DNA of 64,000 nt, taken from NCBI RefSeq assembly GCF_003469185.1, contig NZ_QSIL01000001.1, positions 372,001-436,000 on the forward strand, given 5' to 3'. The notes under the pieces are model-generated. The model saw nothing but the letters and a program-made list of their open reading frames with translations, was not told the origin of the DNA and searched no databases. Shown in pieces: positions 44,446 through 52,721 of the stretch; the stretch's first letter is position 1; every line of letters starts with the position of its first letter. Made by a program: the position numbers and the translations under genes. This stretch comes from Collinsella sp. AM34-10. GTDB taxonomy: Bacteria > Actinomycetota > Coriobacteriia > Coriobacteriales > Coriobacteriaceae.

Positions 44446-44487
44446 GCCGGGCAGCTGCATCATTCGCAGCTGCCCGGCTTTCTTTTT
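44446..44487 (+). terminator. Intrinsic terminator after rsfS
   Basis: A perfect 13-bp stem (44446-44458 with 44466-44478, loop ATCATTC) is followed by TTTCTTTTTG. It lies between convergent rsfS and dinB. Confidence 0.92.
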
Positions 44488-44497
44488 GTCTAAGGGA

Positions 44498-45751
44498 CTA
44501 ATCGTTGAAGCGGGATTGGCGGCCGAAGGAGAGAGCGGTGTCGCCGAACTTGTCTCGGACGGCGTCGATGGCGACCGAGAGGTCGCGACGGTCGCTGGAT
44601 TGGGCTCCGCGGTCGTCGATTTCGCAGAACAGGTCGGTCTGGATACCGCCCTGATGGTCGAAGTCGCTCATGCCGACGCCCGCCAGGCGCACATGCATCC
44701 CTTCCTGCCAGATGTTGTCGAGCAGTTCGAGCGCCACTGCCACGAAGATGTTCTCATCGTCGGTCGGATGGGGCAGCCGGCGCTGTGCCGAGCGACCGCT
44801 TCCATACGAATACTTGAGTTTGAGCGTCACCGTGGCGCCCGTTAGTCCCTGACGGCGCAGACGGCGTCCCACTGACTCTCCCAATAGCGCAATCGCCGCT
44901 TCGATGTCCCCACGCTCAGTTAAATCTTTCGCAAAGGTGCGTTCATTGCTGACCGACTTGACCTCGCGCTCTTCATCGAGGCTCGTGACTTCGGAGAGTT
45001 CGAGTCCCAGCGCACGCTGGCGCATGCGTTCGCCGTTGATGCCAAAAATAGAGGCCAAGGTGGATTTCGGTGCGCGGGATAGCTCGCCGAGCGTGTAGAT
45101 GCGCATGCGGCGCAGTCGCTCTTCTGCCGAGCGCCCGATGCCGCTCATGGCAGATACCGGCAGCGCTGCCAAAAAGCGCTGCTCGGTTCCGGGGCGCACG
45201 ATGGTCAGCCCAAATGGCTTGTCCCGCTCGCTTGCGATCTTTGCGACCGTCTTGTTACAGCCCACGCCAATGGAGCAGGTCACCCCCAGCGCCGCCACAC
45301 GATCACTGATGCGCCGTGCAACCAGCAGCGGGTCCTCGGGTGCAAAGCGACCTGGCGTGATGTCGATAAAGGCCTCGTCGATGGATACGCGCTCAACGCG
45401 CGGGGTCTCGTCGGCGAGAATCGCCATGACCTGAGCGCTGACCTCGTGGTAGCGATCGAAATGCCCATGCGTCCAAATGGCCTGCGGACAGAGGCGCCGT
45501 GCCTCGGCCGAGGGCATGGCAGAGTGCACGCCAAAGCGACGTGCCTCGTATGAGCAGGTGGACACGACGCCGTGGGAATCGGCATCGCCGCCCACGATGA
45601 GCGGCTTGCCGCGCCACTCGGGATGGTCGAGCATCTCCACGCTCGCAAAAAACGCATCGAGATCCATGAGGCCCACCGCCGGTCCCGTCCAGGGCGGAGG
45701 CGTGACGCCCGCAGCATCCTCATAACCGTATGTATGTTCGCGTCTTTTCAT
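44498..45751 (-). CDS. dinB: Y-family DNA polymerase IV
   Basis: The 417-aa translesion polymerase has MDLDAFFASVEMLDHPEWRG (metal-binding Asp and steric region) at about residue 29, RVSIDEAFIDIT (catalytic DE) and a SIGVGCNKTVAKIASE helix, then helix-hairpin-helix and little-finger regions. No clear C-terminal beta-clamp motif was recognised. The start at 45751 gives ~28 residues before the core and lacks an SD; a TATACT box at 45758-45763 would place the mRNA start on the ATG, so leaderless translation is possible. No LexA box was recognised. Confidence 0.92.
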   Translation of the reverse strand: MKRREHTYGYEDAAGVTPPPWTGPAVGLMDLDAFFASVEMLDHPEWRGKPLIVGGDADSHGVVSTCSYEARRFGVHSAMPSAEARRLCPQAIWTHGHFDRYHEVSAQVMAILADETPRVERVSIDEAFIDITPGRFAPEDPLLVARRISDRVAALGVTCSIGVGCNKTVAKIASERDKPFGLTIVRPGTEQRFLAALPVSAMSGIGRSAEERLRRMRIYTLGELSRAPKSTLASIFGINGERMRQRALGLELSEVTSLDEEREVKSVSNERTFAKDLTERGDIEAAIALLGESVGRRLRRQGLTGATVTLKLKYSYGSGRSAQRRLPHPTDDENIFVAVALELLDNIWQEGMHVRLAGVGMSDFDHQGGIQTDLFCEIDDRGAQSSDRRDLSVAIDAVRDKFGDTALSFGRQSRFND

Positions 45752-45952
45752 GGCATGAGTATACCGCGCAGCTCATGTGGGGTGCGTGGATGTGCTTGCA
45801 AATCGCGAATTCTTGTCTAAGATATGGATTTGCCTTCGACTACACCGAAGAAGTTGGTCTCACGGACTTCACCTGCCCGCGTCGATGGCGTATTATGTTC
45901 AACTGTTTGTTTGTAGTTGCAGCCTAAAGCTGCTTGGTTGGAGGAGTTTCCT

Positions 45953-46294
45953 TTGGCAGTCAAGATTCGCCTTGCTCGTCACGGCGCTAAGAAGCGTCCG
46001 TACTACCGTGTCGTCGTCGCCGATTCCCGCGCCCCGCGTGACGGTCGTATCATCGAGGAGGTTGGCCGCTACAACCCGATGACCGCCCCCAAGACCATCA
46101 ACCTCGATCTCGAGAAGATCGCTGACTGGCAGTCCAAGGGCGCTCAGCTCACCGACGCTGTCGCTGCTCTGGTCAAGGCCGCCAACGAGGGCGAGAAGAC
46201 CGAGACCGTCGTCAAGAAGTCCAAGAAGCAGCTCGCCAAAGAGGCCGAGGCCGCTAAGGCTGCCGCTGAGGCCGCTGAGGGCGCCGAGGAGTAA
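45953..46294 (+). CDS. rpsP: 30S ribosomal protein S16
   Basis: The 113-aa protein starts [19 protein letters not shown], the S16 signature, and continues with [12 protein letters not shown]. Residues after about 80 form a Lys/Ala/Glu-rich tail beyond the usual ~80-90 aa. The TTG at 45953 is chosen since GGAGGAG lies 6 nt upstream; the frame to 45917 is not supported. It heads rpsP-khpA-rimM-trmD-lepB. Confidence 0.96.
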   Translation: MAVKIRLARHGAKKRPYYRVVVADSRAPRDGRIIEEVGRYNPMTAPKTINLDLEKIADWQSKGAQLTDAVAALVKAANEGEKTETVVKKSKKQLAKEAEAAKAAAEAAEGAEE

Positions 46295-46297
46295 ATC

Positions 46298-46582
46298 GTG
46301 CCTGAGGTTGACGCTGCACAGCTCGAGGGTGAGGCAATGCTCTCAGATCGCATCGCCGATCTCGTCGAATATCTCGTTGTTCAGATCGTCGACGACCCGG
46401 ATTCCGTGAGCCTTGAGGTCATCGATGGTGACGACGCCTCCACGATTGAGGTTTCGGTTGCCGAGGATGACGTCGCTAAGGTCATCGGCCGTCGTGGCCG
46501 TACCATCAAGGCCATTCGCACGCTCGCCCGTGCACTGGCCGCTCGCCTCGACACTGCAGTCGAGGTAGAGGTTCTGGGCTAG
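46298..46582 (+). CDS. khpA: KH-domain RNA-binding protein KhpA
   Basis: The 94-aa protein has one KH domain with GRRGRTIKAIRTLARAL (GxxG loop). KhpA works with KhpB in RNA binding and cell elongation in other Gram-positives. The start is GTG, with GAGGAG spanning the end of rpsP; the position between rpsP and rimM is conserved. Confidence 0.93.
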   Translation: MPEVDAAQLEGEAMLSDRIADLVEYLVVQIVDDPDSVSLEVIDGDDASTIEVSVAEDDVAKVIGRRGRTIKAIRTLARALAARLDTAVEVEVLG

Positions 46583-46586
46583 GACC

Positions 46587-47108
46587 TTGAGGTCCCAGTA
46601 CAAAAACATCGCCCGTGTGGTCAAGCCGCACGGAAGGAAGGGGGAGGTCCTCGCGCAGCCGCTGCGGGGGCTTCCTTCTGTATTGACGCCGGGTATGCGC
46701 GTCGCCTTGACGCCACCGGCGCTCAAGCGCGACCGTTTTTGCACGGTCGTATCCGTCATCGATACGGGCGATGGCGATCTGGTCTCGTTTGAGGGCATAG
46801 ACGACTTGACGGCCGCCGAGGGCATCACCGGATGCTACGTGCTGGCAAACCGTGACGATTTTGAGCTCGATTCGCTCGATGCCGCCTATACCGACCTGAT
46901 GGGTCGCGAGGTGGTCGACGAGCGCTTTGGCTTGCTCGGCACGATTGTCGAGATCATGTCGACTCCCGCCAACGATGTTTGGGTTGTCGAGGGCGATCGG
47001 TACGGCGAGGTGCTGATTCCCGTGATCGAGCAGGTTGTGCTCGATCTTCCCGATCAGGGGACAATTTCCGTCCACGTTATGGACGGTTTGATTGATATGG
47101 ACAAGTAG
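46587..47108 (+). CDS. rimM: 16S rRNA processing protein RimM
   Basis: The 173-aa protein helps 30S maturation by binding S19. It has the N-terminal RimM barrel (IARVVKPHGRKGEVLAQPL) and a C-terminal PRC-barrel (VVDERFGLLGTIVEIM, DVWVVEGDRYGEVLIPVI). The TTG start has an AGGA very close upstream, so the start is less certain than the gene. Confidence 0.93.
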   Translation: MRSQYKNIARVVKPHGRKGEVLAQPLRGLPSVLTPGMRVALTPPALKRDRFCTVVSVIDTGDGDLVSFEGIDDLTAAEGITGCYVLANRDDFELDSLDAAYTDLMGREVVDERFGLLGTIVEIMSTPANDVWVVEGDRYGEVLIPVIEQVVLDLPDQGTISVHVMDGLIDMDK

Positions 47109-47118
47109 GGAGGACAAC

Positions 47119-47877
47119 ATGCTGATTGAGACCCTTTCGGTCTTTCCCGAGATGTTTGAGCCCGTCATGTCCACATCGATCTTGGGCCGCGCCCGCAAGG
47201 CCGGCCTTTTTGATTTTAAGGCCTATAACCTGCGCGACTGGACGCACGACCGCCATCGTACCGTCGATGACGAGCCGTACGGCGGCGGGCAGGGCATGCT
47301 CATGAAGGTCGAGCCCATCGCCGAGGCCATCGAGGCTATTAGCTCTGAGGGTCCCAAGCCCACCGTGGTGTTCTTTACGCCCTGCGGCGAACCCTTTACG
47401 CAGCATGTGGCCGAGCGCCTGCTCAAAAGCGAGCGCCTGCTGTTTGTATGCAGTCGATACGAGGGTGTCGACGAGCGCGCGTATGCGTATGCCGACGAGC
47501 GCCTATCGATCGGCGACTACGTGCTTACGGGCGGCGAGCTTCCCGCTATGGTCGTTGCCGACGCCGTCGTGCGTCTGATTCCCGGCGCCCTTGGTGACGA
47601 GATGAGTAACGTCGATGAGTCGTTCTCGACTGCCGAGGACGGTGGCCTGCTCGAGTACGCGCAGTATACTCGCCCCGCCGAGTTCAACGGCGAGGGCGTG
47701 CCGCCGGTGCTCGTGAGCGGCGATCATGCCAAGGTTGACGCCTGGCGCCGTAAGAATGCCATCGAGCGCACCTGCCGCTGGCGTCCCGACCTGATCGAGA
47801 CGGCGCGGCTCACGCCCGAGGAGCGCGCATACGCGCAGGACATCCTGGACGCATCGTATTCGCAGAGCAAGGAGTGA
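47119..47877 (+). CDS. trmD: tRNA (guanine-N1-)-methyltransferase TrmD
   Basis: The 252-aa SPOUT enzyme makes m1G37 in tRNA. Motifs are YGGGQGMLMK, CSRYEGVDERA and IGDYVLTGGELPAM (the AdoMet knot). The ATG at 47119 follows GGGAGGACAAC; the upstream frame lies in rimM. The lepB start is 3 nt after the stop. Confidence 0.96.
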   Translation: MLIETLSVFPEMFEPVMSTSILGRARKAGLFDFKAYNLRDWTHDRHRTVDDEPYGGGQGMLMKVEPIAEAIEAISSEGPKPTVVFFTPCGEPFTQHVAERLLKSERLLFVCSRYEGVDERAYAYADERLSIGDYVLTGGELPAMVVADAVVRLIPGALGDEMSNVDESFSTAEDGGLLEYAQYTRPAEFNGEGVPPVLVSGDHAKVDAWRRKNAIERTCRWRPDLIETARLTPEERAYAQDILDASYSQSKE

Positions 47878-47879
47878 GA

Positions 47880-48443
47880 ATGGTTCCATCGCAGCATTCC
47901 GTGCTAAAGGGTGCGTTTGAGTGGATCGTGGTCGTCGCGATCGCACTGGTCGCCACCTTCCTGATTCGCTCGTTTGTGGTCGAACCCTTTGTGGTGCCCA
48001 CCGGCTCCATGGAGTCCACGATCGAGATCGGCGACCAGATCCTGGCGCAAAAGGTGAGCCTTGAACTCGGCCAGCCCGTCAGCCAAGGCGATATCGTGGT
48101 GTTCCACAACCCCGATGGCACCTCCGAGCACGATGTTCTCGTCAAGCGTGTTATTGCCACGGCCGGCCAGACGGTCGACCTTCGGGACGGCAAGGTGGTC
48201 GTTGACGGCCAGGCGCTCGACGAGGACTACACGACCGGCATGAGCTGGCCGCTTTCGGTCCAGGCTCCCGGCGCTCAGGTAAGCTATCCCTACACCGTTC
48301 CCGACGGGTGCGTGTGGGTGATGGGCGACAACCGCGAAAACTCTGCCGACTCACGCTACTTTGGTCCCGTCGATCGCTCTGATTTGATCGCCGTGGCGCT
48401 TGTGCGCTACTGGCCGCTCAACCGCATCGGCGCTATCGACTAA
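47880..48443 (+). CDS. lepB: Signal peptidase I
   Basis: The 187-aa membrane protease cleaves Sec and Tat signal peptides. An N-terminal helix (about 12-32) precedes the catalytic Ser in PTGSMESTI and the Lys in DVLVKRVIA; GDNRENSADSRYFGPV is box E. The ATG at 47880 follows AAGGAG formed at the trmD end. Confidence 0.95.
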   Translation: MVPSQHSVLKGAFEWIVVVAIALVATFLIRSFVVEPFVVPTGSMESTIEIGDQILAQKVSLELGQPVSQGDIVVFHNPDGTSEHDVLVKRVIATAGQTVDLRDGKVVVDGQALDEDYTTGMSWPLSVQAPGAQVSYPYTVPDGCVWVMGDNRENSADSRYFGPVDRSDLIAVALVRYWPLNRIGAID

Positions 48444-48502
48444 AAACCGCTATAGTACAGTACCTAACCGTGTAATCGTTTCGACGAGGGGATATTAGAG
48501 GC

Positions 48503-49414
48503 ATGAACGCTTCATCGCTTTCCTTCCAAGACATCATCCTGCGCCTCCAGCAGTACTGGGGCGAGCAGGGCTGCGTCATTATGCAGCCCTATGACTCCGA
48601 GGTCGGTGCCGGTACCTTCCACACCGCGACCACGCTGCGCTCGCTCGGTCCCGCCGAGTGGCGCACCTGCTACGCTCAGCCTTGCCGCCGTCCCGCCGAC
48701 GGCCGCTACGGCGAGAACCCCAACCGCATGCAGCACTACTATCAGTTCCAGGTGCTCATCAAGCCGTCGCCGGTCAACGCCCAGGAGCTTTACCTGGGGT
48801 CTCTTGCTGCCATTGGCCTGGACCCCAACGACCATGACGTCCGTTTTGTCGAGGACGACTGGGAGAGCCCGACCCTGGGCGCCTGGGGCCTTGGCTGGGA
48901 GGTCTGGCTCAACGGCATGGAGGTTACGCAGTTCACGTACTTCCAGCAGGTGGGCGGCATCGAGGTCGACCCCGTGCCCGTCGAGATCACCTATGGCCTG
49001 GAGCGTATCGCCATGTACGCCCAGGGCGTCAACTCCGTCTATGACCTGGTGTGGAGCTATCTGCCCGACGGCACGCCGATGACTTATGGCGACGTGTTCC
49101 TGGAGAACGAGCGCGAGTTTAGTGCCTACAACTTTGAGGTCGCCAACGTCGAGATGATGCGTCAGAAGTTTGACGACTACGAGGCCGAGTGCCACTCCTG
49201 CCTTGAGCGCAAGCTGCCGCTGCCCGCTTACGACTGCGTCATGAAGTGCAGCCATGCTTTCAACCTGCTCGATGCCCGCGGCGCACTGTCTGCGGTCGAG
49301 CGTGCCAACTACATCTTGCGCGTCCGCGCCGTCGCCAAGGCGTGCTGCGAGGCCTATATGGCCGAGGTCGCCGGAGTCAACGAGAATGCCGATCAGGAAG
49401 GCGAGGTGGCGTAA
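48503..49414 (+). CDS. glyQ: Glycyl-tRNA synthetase alpha subunit
   Basis: The 303-aa catalytic subunit of the alpha2beta2 enzyme activates glycine. It has [35 protein letters not shown] and [19 protein letters not shown], all typical of GlyQ. The ATG follows GAGG. The 59-bp gap upstream is too short for a Gly T-box leader. glyS follows after 3 bp. Confidence 0.97.
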   Translation: MNASSLSFQDIILRLQQYWGEQGCVIMQPYDSEVGAGTFHTATTLRSLGPAEWRTCYAQPCRRPADGRYGENPNRMQHYYQFQVLIKPSPVNAQELYLGSLAAIGLDPNDHDVRFVEDDWESPTLGAWGLGWEVWLNGMEVTQFTYFQQVGGIEVDPVPVEITYGLERIAMYAQGVNSVYDLVWSYLPDGTPMTYGDVFLENEREFSAYNFEVANVEMMRQKFDDYEAECHSCLERKLPLPAYDCVMKCSHAFNLLDARGALSAVERANYILRVRAVAKACCEAYMAEVAGVNENADQEGEVA

Positions 49415-49417
49415 GCC

Positions 49418-51529
49418 ATGGCAGACGCTAAGGATTTCCTGTTTGAAATCGGTACGGAGGAAATGCCCTCCGCACCGCTGAACAATGCCGTCAAGCAGCT
49501 CGGCACCATGATCGCCAAGGGTCTCGACGAGGCCGGTCTGGCCCATGGCGAGGTCCGCGTGATCTCGAGCCCGCGTCGACTGGCTGCGCTCGTGGCCAAC
49601 GTCGCCACTGCGACCGATGAGGTCCATGAGGTCAAGCGCGGCCCCGCGGCAAACATTGCCTTTGATGCCGACGGTAACGCCACCAAGGCCGCCCAGGGCT
49701 TTGCCCGCAAGTGCGGTGTGGCTGCCGAGGACCTGGTCCGTCGCGAGGACACCGACGGCCGCGAGTACGTGTTCGCCGAGAAGAACATTCCCTCCGCACC
49801 GGCCGCCCCGATCCTGACGGCTCTGTGCGAGAAGACCATCGCCGGCCTGCAGTGGCCCAACTACCGCAGCCAGCGCTGGGGCCACGAGCACGCTACGTTT
49901 GTTCGTCCGGTCCGTTGGATCTGCTGCCTTTTGGGCGAGGATGTCGTGCCCGTGTCCTTTGCCGATGTGACGAGTGGCAACACCACGCGCGGACATCGCG
50001 TTCTGGGCCCCGGTGACCATGTGGTCGCCAGCCCCGCCGTCTACGAGCAGGTGCTCGAGGACGCCGGCGTGCTCTCTGCCGAGCGTCGTCGTGAGGCCAT
50101 CCTTGCCGGTATCGCCGAGGTCGAGGCCGCTCGCCCCGGCTGCCATGTCGACACGCCCAAGAAGGTCTTTGAGGAGGTCATCAACCTTTGCGAGTGGCCG
50201 ACGGTGCTCGTCGGTACCTTCGACGAGGAGTTCCTCAAGGTCCCGCACGAGATCATCTGCGAGTCTATGCTCACCAACCAGCGCTACTTCCCGATATATG
50301 ACGGCGAGGGCAGGCTCACGCGTGAGTTCGTGGTCGTTTCCAACAGCAAACCCGAGAATGCCGAGCGCGTGATCGACGGCAACGAGCGCGTCGTGCGCGC
50401 CCGTCTGGACGACGCAAAGTTCTTCTACGAGGAGGACCTGAAGATCTCCCTCGATGAGTTCCGTGAGCGTCTGGCCAAGGTTGCCTTCCAGGAGAAGCTC
50501 GGTAGCGTGCTCGCCAAGTCCGAGCGTATTGAGCAGCTCGCGCTCGCCATCGCCCGTGAGGCCCATCTGGGCGCCCACCTTGCTGCAGACGCTGCTCGCG
50601 CTGCGCACCTGTGCAAGGCAGACCTGGTATCCAACGCCGTCGTCGAGTTCACGAGCCAGCAGGGCGTGATGGGCGGTTACTACGCTATCGCGATGGGGGA
50701 GAACGACGAGGTCGCCCACGCCATTCGCGATCATTATCGTCCCCGCTTCGCCGGCGATGAGCTGCCCGAGGGCACCGCTGGCTGCATCGTGGCCTGTGCC
50801 GACAAGCTCGATACCATTGCCGGTATTTTTGCCATCGGCGAGCCCCCGACCGGCTCGTCCGACCCGTATGCGCTGCGTCGTGCCGCTATCGGCATCATCA
50901 ACATCCTGCGCGATCGTCTGCCGATTGACCCCACGTCGCTGATTGACTTTGCCCTTGAGCTCTATAGCGAGCAAGGCATTGAGTTCGACTCCGCCGAGGT
51001 CGCCCAACAGGTCCGTGACTTCTTCCATGGCCGCCTGGTGAGCATGGCCCGCGACGAGAAGATTCCTGCCGACACCGTCGCCGCCGTTTCCGCGGTGCAC
51101 ATCATCGCTCCGTCCGTCTTCTTCGCCCGCTGCGCCGCGCTCGACGAGGCTCGCAAGAACGATGCCGAGACCTTCGATAACCTGGCTACCGCCTATGCCC
51201 GCGCTGCGCACATCTCCAAGCCCGAGCTGGGTGCGGAGTACGACCGCAGCCTGATGGGCGAGGTCGAGCTCGCGCTCGCCGACGCCTCCGAGGCTGCTCA
51301 GGCCGCTGTCGATGACGCCCTTGCTGCCGAGGATTACCCGGCCGCATTTGCCGCCCTTGCCGCCCTGCGTGCCCCCATCGACCGCTTCTTCGACGAGGTT
51401 ATGGTCATGGACAAGGACGAGCAGCTTCGCGATAATCGCCTTAAGCTGCTCAACCGCTTCGAGGCCGTTTTCTCCGGCATCGCCAACATCGGTGAGCTTG
51501 CCCGCAAAAGTAAGCCAGCCTGCGCGTAA
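49418..51529 (+). CDS. glyS: Glycyl-tRNA synthetase beta subunit
   Basis: The 703-aa subunit binds tRNA-Gly. It starts with FLFEIGTEEMPSAPLNNAVK and contains RWGHEHATFVRPVRWI, an HD-like central region and a C-terminal anticodon-binding/DALR-like region ending in FDEVMVMDKDEQLRDNRLKL. Length fits the family (680-720 aa). The SD is GAGGTGG at the end of glyQ. Confidence 0.97.
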   Translation: MADAKDFLFEIGTEEMPSAPLNNAVKQLGTMIAKGLDEAGLAHGEVRVISSPRRLAALVANVATATDEVHEVKRGPAANIAFDADGNATKAAQGFARKCGVAAEDLVRREDTDGREYVFAEKNIPSAPAAPILTALCEKTIAGLQWPNYRSQRWGHEHATFVRPVRWICCLLGEDVVPVSFADVTSGNTTRGHRVLGPGDHVVASPAVYEQVLEDAGVLSAERRREAILAGIAEVEAARPGCHVDTPKKVFEEVINLCEWPTVLVGTFDEEFLKVPHEIICESMLTNQRYFPIYDGEGRLTREFVVVSNSKPENAERVIDGNERVVRARLDDAKFFYEEDLKISLDEFRERLAKVAFQEKLGSVLAKSERIEQLALAIAREAHLGAHLAADAARAAHLCKADLVSNAVVEFTSQQGVMGGYYAIAMGENDEVAHAIRDHYRPRFAGDELPEGTAGCIVACADKLDTIAGIFAIGEPPTGSSDPYALRRAAIGIINILRDRLPIDPTSLIDFALELYSEQGIEFDSAEVAQQVRDFFHGRLVSMARDEKIPADTVAAVSAVHIIAPSVFFARCAALDEARKNDAETFDNLATAYARAAHISKPELGAEYDRSLMGEVELALADASEAAQAAVDDALAAEDYPAAFAALAALRAPIDRFFDEVMVMDKDEQLRDNRLKLLNRFEAVFSGIANIGELARKSKPACA

Positions 51530-51547
51530 GCGCAAAAGGAGCCCCGC

Positions 51548-52423
51548 ATGGATTGCCCGGTCGCCGTTCGTCCCACCGTTATCGTTATCTCCGACTCTCT
51601 CGGCGATACCGCTTGTGAGGTGGTGCTTGCGGCGTCCGGGCAATTTGATGAAGGGGCTTTTCGTCTCTTGCGCCTGCCCAAGGTGAACTCGGTGGAGCAG
51701 GTCAAGTCGTTTGTGGGCCCGCGCGTCGATGCGGACCATCGCGATATTGCCGTGTTCCACACCATTGTCGATCCGGCGCTTCGCGCCCGCGTGCTCGATT
51801 ACCTGGGCATGCTGCATATTCGTTCGGTTGACCTGATCGGCCCAGCGCTCGCCGTGCTGTCGTCGCTCATCGGTGTGCCGCCCAAGGGCGTCGCGGGCGT
51901 GATTCACAAGACCGATGACCGCTATTTCCATCGCATCGAGGCCATGGAGTATTTCGTTGAGCACGACGACGGGCGCGGTTGCGACGATCTGTCGGGTGCC
52001 GATATCGTGCTGCTGGGTGTGTCGCGTACGTCCAAGACGCCGCTGTCGATGTATTTGGCCTATCAGGGTTACAAGGTTGCCAATGTTCCTTTGGCCCATG
52101 GCATGGAGCCGCCGAAGTCAATTTACGAGGTCGACCCGATGCGGTTGTTCGGCCTGATTTCGACCGTCGACGTTATTTCTGAAATTCGCGATAGCCGCTT
52201 GGGCGATGACTATGCTCGCGCCGTTGCCGGCTCCTATGTCGAGCCCGAGAGTGTGCGCAGCGAGCTCGAGGAAGCCCGCGCCCTTATGAAGCGTCTGGGC
52301 TGCTTTGTGGTGCGCACCGACGGCAAGGCGATCGAGGAGAGTGCCTCCGAGATCATCGGTCACCTGGAGGAAATCCAAGAAGCCCGTGCCCGCCGCGCCG
52401 CCCGCCGAGCCCAGCAAAGCTAA
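51548..52423 (+). CDS. Pyruvate phosphate dikinase regulatory protein (DUF299 family)
   Basis: The 291-aa bifunctional kinase/phosphorylase inactivates PPDK or PEP synthase by ADP-dependent Thr phosphorylation and reverses this with phosphate. The P-loop-like GVSRTSKTPLSMYLAYQG (about 156-173) and VISDSLGDTACEV near the N-terminus identify the family. PPDK lies downstream, so PPDK is the likely target rather than PEP synthase. The ATG follows AAAGGAG, 18 bp after glyS. Confidence 0.94.
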   Translation: MDCPVAVRPTVIVISDSLGDTACEVVLAASGQFDEGAFRLLRLPKVNSVEQVKSFVGPRVDADHRDIAVFHTIVDPALRARVLDYLGMLHIRSVDLIGPALAVLSSLIGVPPKGVAGVIHKTDDRYFHRIEAMEYFVEHDDGRGCDDLSGADIVLLGVSRTSKTPLSMYLAYQGYKVANVPLAHGMEPPKSIYEVDPMRLFGLISTVDVISEIRDSRLGDDYARAVAGSYVEPESVRSELEEARALMKRLGCFVVRTDGKAIEESASEIIGHLEEIQEARARRAARRAQQS

Positions 52424-52486
52424 CTCTTTGGGGTAGCTAAAAATGCACCGTCTTAAAAAGACTACCTATAAATAATGCACGATATT

Positions 52487-52599
52487 GGTAAAGCGATTTA
52501 GCAAAGAACTTGCATTTGACCTGCAATTCTCTTGCATTGGTATCTTCATAATGTGACCACCTTTACCTACCGTTTACCGCCACATTTACCTCGTTTACC
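52487..52599. promoter_or_regulatory. Repeated TTTACC motifs upstream of ppdK, operator-like array
   Basis: Four direct TTTACC hexamers start at 52562, 52573, 52585 and 52594 (steps of 11, 12 and 9 bp), and an inverted copy GGTAAA is at 52487-52492. The near-helical spacing would put the sites on one face of the DNA. TTGACC (52516) with TATCTT (52541), or CATAAT (52548), are candidate promoter boxes. The rest of the 298-bp gap holds a small hairpin (52657-52676) and no gene. Confidence 0.5.
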
Positions 52600-52721
52600 A
52601 AACCCCGCACCCTCTACGCAAGCCCGCTCAACGTCCGCCGTATAGTTCCCTCACGGCCCGCATCCGGCGGGTCGATTCGTCACCACGGTCGTGCGCGAGA
52701 GCGCATAGAAGGGGAAGTATC

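Noticed and set aside
48444..48502. Glycine T-box leader before glyQ
   Set aside because: The 59-bp gap is too short for a T-box and has no recognisable specifier or antiterminator.
48512..52099. 1195-codon open frame on the minus strand opposite glyQ, glyS and the PPDK regulator
   Set aside because: It covers three convincing plus-strand genes and its translation is low-complexity, typical of antisense frames in GC-rich codons.
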